A stretch of 23,139 nucleotides of DNA from Crenothrix polyspora (GTDB lineage Bacteria; Pseudomonadota; Gammaproteobacteria; Methylococcales; Methylomonadaceae): assembly GCA_945903675.1 (NCBI GenBank), contig CAMDOP010000017.1, forward strand, positions 1 to 23,139, read 5' to 3'. The position numbers and the translations under genes were made by a program. The notes beneath the pieces were generated by a model. That model saw nothing but the letters and a program-made list of their open reading frames with translations, ran no database searches and was not told where the DNA came from. How positions within the stretch are numbered: position 1 is the first letter of the stretch; each line of letters begins with the position of its first letter. Shown one piece after another: positions 14,560 through 21,182 of the stretch.

Positions 14560-16569
14560 GTGAAGAAACAATTTAAGCTCCATAGTAAATTTAAGCCCGC
14601 AGGCGATCAACCCACTGCCATTAAAGCATTGGTCGAAGGCTTGAGTGATGGCGAAGTGCATCAGACTTTGCTGGGGGTTACAGGCTCGGGCAAGACCTTT
14701 ACCATCGCGAATGTGATTAATGAGGTTCAGCGCCCAGCGATGATTTTGGCGCCGAATAAAACACTCGCCGCGCAGTTATACGGAGAAATGAAAGAATTCT
14801 TTCCGGAAAATAGCGTGGAGTATTTTGTCTCCTATTACGATTATTACCAGCCAGAAGCTTATGTGCCGGCCTCTGATACCTTTATTGATAAAGATGCCGC
14901 CATTAACGAACACATCGAACAAATGCGTTTGTCGGCGACCAAAGCCTTAATTGAACGACAAGATTCTATCGTAGTCGCTACGGTTTCAGCCATTTATGGT
15001 TTAGGCGAACCAGAATCCTACTTCGAAATGGTCTTGCATTTGGTCAAAGGTGATTTAATTAATCAACGTAGTCTGTTGCGGCGATTGGCGGAAATGCAAT
15101 ATACCCGTAACGATCTGGAATTGCGTAGGGCGACTTATCGAGTGCGTGGTGAGGTCATTGATGTTTTTCCTGCTGAGTCCGACAGCGCAGCTTTAAGAGT
15201 TGAATTGTTTGATGATGAGATCGAGCGCTTATCATTATTCGATCCCTTAACAGGTGAGATTTTAAAACGCTTGGCGCGTTATACCGTTTATCCTAAAAGT
15301 CATTATGTAACGCCTAGAGAGCAATTATTGTCAGCCATTGACATGATTAAAATAGAGCTTAAAGACCGGCTCAAGCACTTACGGTCCTTAGATAAGCTGG
15401 TAGAAGCGCAACGCTTGGAGCAGCGTACTTTATTCGATATTGAAATGATCTTTGAAGTGGGTTATTGCTCAGGCATAGAAAACTATTCTCGTTATTTATC
15501 GGGTCGAGCGGCGGGAGAATCACCACCCACCATGTTTGATTATTTGCCGGAAGATGCCTTGGTCATCGTTGACGAAAGTCATGTCACGATTCCGCAATTA
15601 GGTGCGATGTATAAAGGTGATCGCTCACGTAAAGAAACGCTAGTCGCCTATGGCTTTAGGCTACCTTCTGCGTTGGATAATCGACCCTTAACCTTTGCCG
15701 AATTTGAGGCCAAATCGCCGCAGCGCATCTATGTCTCTGCCACACCAGGTCCTTATGAACGAGAGCACTCGGGTGTTTTTGCCGAGCAAGTGGTCAGGCC
15801 AACAGGTTTATTAGATCCCGTGGTCGAAGTTCGGCCCGCCACGACACAGGTAGATGATTTATTATCAGAGATCAGTTTACGTGTCAGCGTTAAAGAGCGG
15901 GTATTAGTGACCACCTTAACCAAGCGCATGTCCGAAGATTTAACCGAATACCTAGCAGAGCATGGGGTGAAGGTGCGTTATTTACATTCGGATATTGATA
16001 CCGTAGAACGCGTAGAAATTATTCGTGACTTACGCTTAGGCAAGTTTGATGTGTTGGTAGGTATTAACTTATTACGTGAAGGTTTGGATATTCCTGAGGT
16101 TTCTTTAGTGGCGATACTCGATGCCGATAAAGAGGGTTTTTTGCGGTCTGTTGTGTCTTTAGTGCAAACCATAGGTCGGGCCGCAAGAAATGTAAATGGT
16201 AAGGCTATTTTATATGGCGATAAAATTACTAAATCTATGCAACAAGCCATCGATGAAACTGAACGGCGGCGTGAAAAACAGCATCAATTTAATGTCGAGC
16301 ACAACATAGAACCGGCGACTATTTTTAAATCTATCACCGATATACTTCAGGTCGCGATTCCTGGCTCAGGTTTGCCGGGTAATGTTAAGGCTCAGAATAA
16401 AGCTGCAGAACCTACAGCCGATTATAAAAACATGAACCCTAAACAGTTGGGCAAAAAGCTCAAGCAATTGGAAGATGACATGTATCGCCATGCAAAAAAC
16501 TTAGAATTTGAAAAAGCCGCCAGCGTTCGTGATGAAATCAGGTTGTTGCAGGAACAGAGTTTGGTTTAG
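14560..16569 (+). CDS. uvrB: UvrABC excision repair protein subunit B
   Basis: A 669-residue DNA-damage-verification helicase of nucleotide excision repair. UvrA loads it, it probes the lesion with a beta-hairpin, and it then recruits UvrC. Walker A is GVTGSGKT (39-46). The beta-hairpin region is EYFVSYYDYYQPEAYVPASD. DEAD-like DESH is in VIVDESHVTIPQ. Helicase motifs V and VI read GLDIPEVSLV and QTIGRAARN. The C-terminal UVR coiled coil, about 630-667, is the UvrC contact (LEFEKAASVRDEIRLL). The start is GTG at 14560, giving the normal MKKQFKLHSKFKPAGDQP; an upstream ATG runs straight into a stop codon. Length is normal. A hairpin terminator follows its stop codon immediately. Confidence 0.97.
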   Translation: MKKQFKLHSKFKPAGDQPTAIKALVEGLSDGEVHQTLLGVTGSGKTFTIANVINEVQRPAMILAPNKTLAAQLYGEMKEFFPENSVEYFVSYYDYYQPEAYVPASDTFIDKDAAINEHIEQMRLSATKALIERQDSIVVATVSAIYGLGEPESYFEMVLHLVKGDLINQRSLLRRLAEMQYTRNDLELRRATYRVRGEVIDVFPAESDSAALRVELFDDEIERLSLFDPLTGEILKRLARYTVYPKSHYVTPREQLLSAIDMIKIELKDRLKHLRSLDKLVEAQRLEQRTLFDIEMIFEVGYCSGIENYSRYLSGRAAGESPPTMFDYLPEDALVIVDESHVTIPQLGAMYKGDRSRKETLVAYGFRLPSALDNRPLTFAEFEAKSPQRIYVSATPGPYEREHSGVFAEQVVRPTGLLDPVVEVRPATTQVDDLLSEISLRVSVKERVLVTTLTKRMSEDLTEYLAEHGVKVRYLHSDIDTVERVEIIRDLRLGKFDVLVGINLLREGLDIPEVSLVAILDADKEGFLRSVVSLVQTIGRAARNVNGKAILYGDKITKSMQQAIDETERRREKQHQFNVEHNIEPATIFKSITDILQVAIPGSGLPGNVKAQNKAAEPTADYKNMNPKQLGKKLKQLEDDMYRHAKNLEFEKAASVRDEIRLLQEQSLV

Positions 16570-16603
16570 GTTGGGTTGCATGCTTTTTGCAACCCAACTT
16601 TTT
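16570..16603 (+). terminator. uvrB: uvrB terminator made from a family C hairpin
   Basis: GTTGGGTTGC (16570-16579) pairs perfectly with GCAACCCAAC (16589-16598) around the loop ATGCTTTTT, followed at once by five T (16599-16603). It begins one base after the uvrB stop codon. Its loop is the complement of the family C loop GAAAAGCAT with one change, so a mobile-type palindrome appears to serve as terminator. Confidence 0.8.
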
Positions 16604-16611
16604 CTCGGTAT

Positions 16612-16775
16612 CTTGGAGTAAAACAGCTTCAGCTGTTTTAAAAGGCTGAGCTGAAGCTTAGCACGCCAATGTTTTGTTTTGCATTTAATTGTGGACAGTG
16701 GTATAGGATGTGCTGAACAAAGTGAAGCGCATCGCTTATACAATGATGCGCCTCCTAGCGTCGGCACATCCTATG
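16612..16775. repeat. Composite A+B palindromic repeat, copy R1
   Basis: A 164-bp unit: a family A core (GGAGTAAAACAGCTTCAGCT, then GGCTGAGCTGAAGCTTAGC) joined to a family B palindrome (TATAGGATGTGCTGAACAAA to CACATCCTATG). It matches R2 (17570-17731) with only scattered differences and in the same orientation. It ends 29 bp from the stop codon of the DUF5615 toxin-type gene. Confidence 0.8.
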
Positions 16776-16804
16776 TTATACCCCGTCTTAAATTGGTGGC
16801 CCGA

Positions 16805-17158
16805 TTATCGATGTTCAATCAATGATGTTTGCGTAACTTCTACAAATTCATAACTATTCAGTGCTTCAATAATAGCCGATATATTTTTAGTAAAAATTTC
16901 TTCAAGTACTTGGTTGTTCACATTTCCTGTTGATACTAACAGTAACTTAAATGGCACTCCATAGAGTAAAAATGAGTTAACGAAATCGGCATCTTTAGTG
17001 ATGACAACACGTTGCTCTTCCATAGATAGCTTATTAATATGCCAATCTGGCGTCCGATTTCCAGACGGTAAATCTAAGGTATGCAGAACATCATGCCCCC
17101 ACCATTTCAAACTAGCCGCAAGACGCCGTGGTAACTGCGCATCAACAATAAATTTCAT
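16805..17158 (-). CDS. DUF5615 PIN-like protein, probable toxin of a type II toxin-antitoxin pair
   Basis: A 117-residue protein that opens MKFIVDAQLP, with a beta strand carrying an acidic residue (D6). It has the DUF5615 signature VVITKDADF at 51-59 (D56, D58), plus D38 and a LLLVSTGN strand. This is a PIN-like fold; PIN toxins cleave RNA with a cluster of acidic residues, but RNase activity of DUF5615 proteins is inferred, not shown here. Its ATG overlaps the stop codon of the DUF433 gene by 4 bp, so the antitoxin-type gene is translated first, as in many toxin-antitoxin operons. The pair lies between two direct copies of a composite repeat. Confidence 0.8.
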   Translation of the reverse strand: MKFIVDAQLPRRLAASLKWWGHDVLHTLDLPSGNRTPDWHINKLSMEEQRVVITKDADFVNSFLLYGVPFKLLLVSTGNVNNQVLEEIFTKNISAIIEALNSYEFVEVTQTSLIEHR

Positions 17159-17391
17159 GCGGCTAACTTTGCAATTCGTTTTACTTTGATAAGTTGTGTA
17201 GCGAATGCCAGCGCGGCCATAATGTCTTCTCTTTCTAAGTCCTCATAATCCGTGAGTATCTCTTCAATAGTCATTCCAGTGCTTAACCATTCCAGAATAT
17301 TTTCAACCGGATAACGTAAGCCTCGAATACAAGGCTTACCATGGCAAATGCTTGCGTCTATCGTAATTCGTTCAGAGGATAATGCGGTCAT
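17155..17391 (-). CDS. DUF433 family antitoxin
   Basis: A 78-residue protein with the DUF433 core: ITIDASICHGKPCIRGLRYPV (9-29), where GKPCIRG is the family hallmark, then LEWLSTGMTIEEILTDYEDLEREDIMAAL, a predicted winged-helix/HTH-like domain. The family is found next to DUF5615 proteins and is treated as the DNA-binding, toxin-neutralising partner. The ATG at 17391 has AAAGG eight bases upstream. A dyad of ATTAAT and ATTAAT separated by 11 bases lies at 17420-17442 and could be its operator. First gene of the two-gene unit. Confidence 0.8.
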   Translation of the reverse strand: MTALSSERITIDASICHGKPCIRGLRYPVENILEWLSTGMTIEEILTDYEDLEREDIMAALAFATQLIKVKRIAKLAA

Positions 17392-17419
17392 TGTCGTAGC
17401 CTTTTAAATCTAGTAGGAG

Positions 17420-17442
17420 ATTAATTCGAGTGTTTTATTAAT
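17420..17442 (-). promoter_or_regulatory. Possible operator of the DUF433-DUF5615 pair
   Basis: ATTAAT (17420-17425) and ATTAAT (17437-17442) form a dyad with an 11-base spacer, 29 bp upstream of the DUF433 start codon. Autoregulation is usual for such pairs. The half-sites are AT-only and the region is AT-rich, so chance is a real alternative. Confidence 0.25.
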
Positions 17443-17569
17443 ACTGCAATATCATAACAACTTATCGGCTAATGATAGACATTCTTCGAGTTTTTAGCTT
17501 ATTTTAAAGGTAGGCTCTACCTCGCAGTTATAGTATAGGGTTGCCAACGCAGAGCGACACTACCCAAAG

Positions 17570-17731
17570 CTTGGAGTAAAACAGCTTCAGCTGTTTTAAA
17601 AGGCTGAGCTGAAGCTCAGCATTCCAATGTTTTTTTTCGCTTAACTGTGGGCAGGGGTATAGGATGTGCTGAACAAAGTGAAGCGCATCGCTTATATAAT
17701 GATGCGCCTCCTAGCGTCGGCACATCCTATG
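17570..17731. repeat. Composite A+B palindromic repeat, copy R2
   Basis: A 162-bp near copy of R1 in direct orientation. Most differences fall in the linker between the A and B parts. In the A part the hairpin GCTGAGCTGAAGCTCAGC is perfect here, while R1 has a mismatch. It ends 13 bp from the stop codon of the ParE/RelE-type toxin. Confidence 0.8.
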
Positions 17732-17744
17732 CATTACTTGACTC

Positions 17745-18044
17745 TTAGTGATTTGGAAACAATAAAGCATCATAATCCATAGCGCCATGCAGAATATGAA
17801 TGACTTCAATGTAGTCTTTAAGAACACGATAAAAAATTAGGTAATCACGATGGATGCAACGCCTTACGCCAAGATGCTCATAACGTGGCACTAACAGAAA
17901 AGCGCAGGGATTATCAGCAAGTGTGGCGCAACGATCAAGCAGTTCTTCAATAAAAGTAATGGCTCTCTTAGGACTATGTGGGCGAATGAATTCACCAATG
18001 TTTACCAAGTCAGATTTGGCCTCGTTCGTGATAACAACCTTCAT
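17745..18044 (-). CDS. ParE/RelE-family toxin
   Basis: A 99-residue toxin of the ParE/RelE superfamily. ParE members poison DNA gyrase and RelE members cut mRNA on the ribosome; sequence alone does not decide between them. The N-terminal helical hairpin reads EAKSDLVNIGEFIRPHSPKRAITFIEELLDRC. The C-terminal sheet ends with VRRCIHRDYLIFYRVLKDYIEVIHILHGAMDYD, the standard YLIFYRV...IHILHG pattern, which looks closer to ParE. The ATG overlaps the stop codon of the antitoxin gene by 4 bp. Length is normal and no key segment is missing. Confidence 0.87.
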   Translation of the reverse strand: MKVVITNEAKSDLVNIGEFIRPHSPKRAITFIEELLDRCATLADNPCAFLLVPRYEHLGVRRCIHRDYLIFYRVLKDYIEVIHILHGAMDYDALLFPNH

Positions 18045-18295
18045 GCTTCAAAACGTTTTTGTAACTCCTCACGTACTGAGTCAATATCTTGTGTCCGTCC
18101 GGCCTCTGCATCAGCAATACCTCTAGTAATTGCTGCATCAAGCGCCTTTAATGGTTGGTCAACAGTCATCCAACTACGTAATGCTTCACGGATAACTTCA
18201 CTATTAGAACTATAGTCCCCAGAGTCTACTTTGTCGCGAATGAAACGCACCATTTCAGTAGGTAGTGTGATTGAAAGTTTTTCTGCTGTGCTCAT
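18041..18295 (-). CDS. ParD-type ribbon-helix-helix antitoxin
   Basis: An 84-residue antitoxin. The N-terminal ribbon-helix-helix DNA-binding domain is clear: EKLSITLPTEMVRFIRDKVDSGDYSSNSEVIREALRSW (5-42). The acidic, helical C-terminus that would wrap the toxin follows (DAEAGRTQDIDSVREELQKRFEA). It would repress its own operon, probably through the palindrome at 18323-18337. The ATG at 18295 has no good Shine-Dalgarno. Antitoxin-first order with a 4-bp overlap is typical. Confidence 0.87.
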   Translation of the reverse strand: MSTAEKLSITLPTEMVRFIRDKVDSGDYSSNSEVIREALRSWMTVDQPLKALDAAITRGIADAEAGRTQDIDSVREELQKRFEA

Positions 18296-18322
18296 GGTTT
18301 CTAACTGCTGGGTATAAATTGA

Positions 18323-18337
18323 TAGTACTTAATACTA
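18323..18337 (-). promoter_or_regulatory. Candidate operator of the ParD-ParE-type pair
   Basis: TAGTA (18323-18327) and TACTA (18333-18337) are inverted around CTTAA, centred about 35 bp upstream of the antitoxin start codon. This is the expected place and size for ribbon-helix-helix autorepression. TTGGTA on the minus strand next to it could be a -35 box. Confidence 0.4.
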
Positions 18338-18405
18338 CCAATAAACAGCAGTGTCTATTTTTATCTTTACTAGTGATGTGCCCGACCATTGTGTCGATAT
18401 AGACG

Positions 18406-18440
18406 CAATGATGCGCATCCTATGGTCGGCACATCCTATG
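18406..18440. repeat. Truncated family B repeat, R3
   Basis: CAATGATGCGC and TCGGCACATCCTATG match the right end of R1 and R2, with the middle altered (ATCCTATGG for CTCCTAGCG). It ends two bases before the stop codon of the histidine kinase gene. The A part is missing. Confidence 0.6.
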
Positions 18441-18442
18441 CA

Positions 18443-20869
18443 CTATAAATCCGTTAGCTCAACACTAGACTTTAGCCAAAGCACCAATGTCGCGTATAAC
18501 TGCTCTACATCGATAGGCTTGGCAATGAAGCCGACTATGCCACAAGCGATGCAGTTATTGCGTTCCATCTCCGATACGCCTGCGCTTAGGGCAATAATGG
18601 GTAAATTGGCCCATTTTTCTTGCTGACGTATATGTGTGGTCGCTTCAATACCATTCATGATTGGCATGTGGATGTCCATTAGCACGGCATCAAACTCATA
18701 TTGTTCCAACAGGCTTAGCGCTTCTTCTCCGTTTGAGGCGATTTTGGCATCTATGCCTAAAAAGTTCATGTGTTTTAGGGTTAGCTTTTGTGACAAGCCA
18801 TTATCTTCGACTATCAATACCCGCTGGCCTTTAAACTTATTTTCACCTGGTCTGTTGGTAACATCCTGTTTTACACATATGAAATGAGTCGAGTGATTGA
18901 TAGCGGTGTGATTAATCTCAAACGGCAAAATAAAGCTAAAGGTACTGCCCAGTCCAGAGTGGCTATCGACTACAATCTCGCCGCCCATGAGCTCCACCAG
19001 ATCTTTACTAATAGCCAAACCAAGTCCAGTGCCACCAAAGCGACGGCTATGGGATCCATCTACCTGACTAAAGGCTAAAAATAACGTGCTCTGATCTTCT
19101 GGCGCAATACCGATACCGGTATCTGACACAGAAAATAATAAACAGGCTTGGGTCAGACTAATACTATGCAAGCTGATTTCTAGCTTAACGCTGCCATGCA
19201 GGGTAAATTTGATGGCGTTGCCAACCAAATTAATCAGCACTTGTTGCAGCCTAAGTTTATCGCCCAACAGATTAAGAGGAATAGCACCATCACGGATGAT
19301 AGTGAACTCTAAGTCTTTTTGCTGTGCAGCGCCTATAAAGAGAGTGTTAATAGTGCCGAATAAGTCCAGCAAGTCAAGCGGTATAGATTCTATGACCACA
19401 CGACCGACTTCTAGTTTTGTAAAATCAAGTACGTCTTGCAAAATGCCCAGTAAGCTGGTGGAAGCGGTATTGATGTCTTCTACATAAGACCTAACCTCTG
19501 GTGACATATCTTCATATAAAGCCAGCATCGAAAAACCGATGATGGCATTCATAGGTGTACGTATCTCATGCGACATGGTCGCCATAAATTCTGATTTCAG
19601 TGTAGAAAAACGCTCGGCTTTTTCTTTAGCCTCTATCAAACCTTCTTCGTGAGCTTTACGTTGGGTAATATCGGTGCATGAACAGACATAATGGGTTCTG
19701 TTACCGTCTGTATCAGAGACTTCAGTAATGCTAAGCTGTACAAAATAGACTTCACCATCTTTGCGCTTATTCCATAGCTCGCCTGACCAACGCCCATGGG
19801 TATTAATGTCTTGCCACATCGCCTTATAAAACTCAGAATCTTGAAGTCCGGAGTTAAGGATATTAGGGTTCTTGCCGGTGAGTTCATCTATGGAGTAGTA
19901 AGTCGCCTCAGTAAAGGCAGAGTTGATATGCGTAAATAAACCTTGGGCATCGGTGATAAACATGGGTTGCGCGACTTCAAAGGCAACGGTGGCGATACTG
20001 AGTTTATCTTCTACAAGTTTAGCCTGGCTAATATCTTTGTGTGTACTGACAAGATGAGTGATTAGGCCTTCTTTGCTTCTCACGGCATTAATCGTACGAA
20101 ACTCTTGATAATCCTCACCCTTTTTACATGTGCTCCAGAGCTCGCCGCTCCAAGCGCCTTTATCTTTGATGGTTTGGCGCTTTTCGGTATAAAAGTCGAC
20201 CGAGTTGTGAGCGGATGCTAATTGTTGATAGTTTTTGCCTAGGACGTCAGTAGTTGTATAGCCGGTGAGCTCTGTGTAAGCCGTGTTGATTTTAAGTATG
20301 GTGCCCTCGACATCGTAGATGGTCATGGCTAGATTAGTATTAAAAGCGATCGAGGCAATCGCTAAATCTTGTTCGGCTAGCAGATCCTTGCTAATGTCGA
20401 TACCAAAATAAACGATACGATCAAGTTGATGCTCGTTATTAAAAATATCAAAGGTATGCCAAGAAATGACTTTATAGCTGCCATCGGCAGTGAGAAGACT
20501 GGTTTTATAGCCGATTAACTCGACATTTTCGAGAAATGCATTGCACAAACTCTCTAAAGACAGGTGGTCATCAAGGGGTCTGATGATGTCTATACAAGTG
20601 CTGCTGAGTAGTTGCGGATTGCTCATGCCGGTAATGCGGCTAGTAGCCTCATTGCTATAGACTATCGCCCCTGAGGCCGTCATTTCTAGTACCAACACAT
20701 CTAAACGATCAATCAGGCTGCGATAGCGAGCTTCTGAAAAGGGCACGCTAAAGCGGGCATCGCCTATCAATAAAGGGCCTTGCTCGGTTAATAGCGCATC
20801 AACCCCCGATTCTTCTAAATCATGATTAACCGTTTCTAATTGTTCTAATAAAGACAGCAACTTATCCAT
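18443..20869 (-). CDS. Cytosolic hybrid histidine kinase with three PAS domains and a receiver
   Basis: An 808-residue protein. Order: an N-terminal helix (1-45), PAS 1 (about 50-160), PAS 2 (168-285), PAS 3 (292-405, with WSGELWNKRKDGEVYFVQ), HisKA with the phospho-accepting H434 in TMSHEIRTPMN, HATPase_c with N551 in LINLVGNAIKF, DTGIG (583-587) and GGTGLGLAI (612-620), then a C-terminal receiver with VLIVEDN (684-690), phospho-acceptor D732 and K784. No membrane helices are seen, so it should sense an internal signal through PAS. No HPt or DNA-binding output domain is attached. The ATG at 20869 overlaps the kaiB stop codon by 8 bp; AGG lies nine bases upstream. The operon context suggests that KaiB and KaiC act on this kinase, much as SasA acts in cyanobacteria, but here the KaiB-like fold is on a separate protein. 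Confidence 0.93.
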   Translation of the reverse strand: MDKLLSLLEQLETVNHDLEESGVDALLTEQGPLLIGDARFSVPFSEARYRSLIDRLDVLVLEMTASGAIVYSNEATSRITGMSNPQLLSSTCIDIIRPLDDHLSLESLCNAFLENVELIGYKTSLLTADGSYKVISWHTFDIFNNEHQLDRIVYFGIDISKDLLAEQDLAIASIAFNTNLAMTIYDVEGTILKINTAYTELTGYTTTDVLGKNYQQLASAHNSVDFYTEKRQTIKDKGAWSGELWSTCKKGEDYQEFRTINAVRSKEGLITHLVSTHKDISQAKLVEDKLSIATVAFEVAQPMFITDAQGLFTHINSAFTEATYYSIDELTGKNPNILNSGLQDSEFYKAMWQDINTHGRWSGELWNKRKDGEVYFVQLSITEVSDTDGNRTHYVCSCTDITQRKAHEEGLIEAKEKAERFSTLKSEFMATMSHEIRTPMNAIIGFSMLALYEDMSPEVRSYVEDINTASTSLLGILQDVLDFTKLEVGRVVIESIPLDLLDLFGTINTLFIGAAQQKDLEFTIIRDGAIPLNLLGDKLRLQQVLINLVGNAIKFTLHGSVKLEISLHSISLTQACLLFSVSDTGIGIAPEDQSTLFLAFSQVDGSHSRRFGGTGLGLAISKDLVELMGGEIVVDSHSGLGSTFSFILPFEINHTAINHSTHFICVKQDVTNRPGENKFKGQRVLIVEDNGLSQKLTLKHMNFLGIDAKIASNGEEALSLLEQYEFDAVLMDIHMPIMNGIEATTHIRQQEKWANLPIIALSAGVSEMERNNCIACGIVGFIAKPIDVEQLYATLVLWLKSSVELTDL

Positions 20870-21182
20870 CTATAGCGCCTAGGCCGTTGAGCAATTGCTC
20901 GGTATCGCTCAAATTACCCATAATCTTGAGGGTCGGTGTTGGTGCTAGCCGCAACAGCATGGGGGTTGCGGTAACGCCTTGAGCCCAAGCAATATCGGGT
21001 GATAGCAACACATCTATTCGTTCAATGTGATAATCATTAGCATAATAGGCTTCACAAAAAGTCTTAAGATTACTGAGGGCGAGTTTAGAGTTAATCGATT
21101 CACCGGCAATATATAAACGAAATTGATGCGTTGCCATTGATAAGGGCTGATCTTGTTTTGATAAAAAGGCTACTTTATGCAT
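20862..21182 (-). CDS. kaiB: KaiB-family protein
   Basis: A 106-residue protein (91 if the second ATG at 21137 is used). Thioredoxin-like KaiB features: FRLYIAGESINSKLALSNLKTFCE at the start, then IERIDVLLSPDIAWAQGVTATPMLLRLAPTPTLKIMGNLSD. The ATP tripeptide with cis-proline and the GNLSD/GDLSN turn are the family landmarks. In cyanobacteria KaiB switches fold and binds the KaiC CI ring at night. The first ATG is preferred here because its 8-bp overlap with kaiC mirrors the 8-bp overlap at the other end of the gene, but neither start has a good Shine-Dalgarno, and MATHQFRLYIAG would also be a natural start. Confidence 0.88.
   Translation of the reverse strand: MHKVAFLSKQDQPLSMATHQFRLYIAGESINSKLALSNLKTFCEAYYANDYHIERIDVLLSPDIAWAQGVTATPMLLRLAPTPTLKIMGNLSDTEQLLNGLGAIDG

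Larger units (their letters stand above)
17392..17744. other. Gap holding the DUF433 promoter region and repeat R2
   Basis: The first 130 bases are AT-rich and should contain the promoter of the DUF433-DUF5615 pair; no clear -35/-10 pair stands out. The piece at 17540-17568 (GCCAACGCAGAGCGACACTA) resembles the outer arm of the element at 3521, so R2 may extend further left than its best-conserved part. Confidence 0.5.

Noticed and set aside
1588..17731. CRISPR array
   Set aside because: The repeats are palindromic, scattered over 16 kb, of several families, and not regularly spaced with unique spacers. No cas genes are present.
16612..18440. Integron-type cassette array (genes in one orientation, each followed by a palindromic site, with toxin-antitoxin cargo)
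   Set aside because: The layout is suggestive, but the repeats lack a convincing RYYYAAC/GTTRRRY attC core pair, no integrase is present, and parts A and B occur separately at ordinary gene ends elsewhere in the window.
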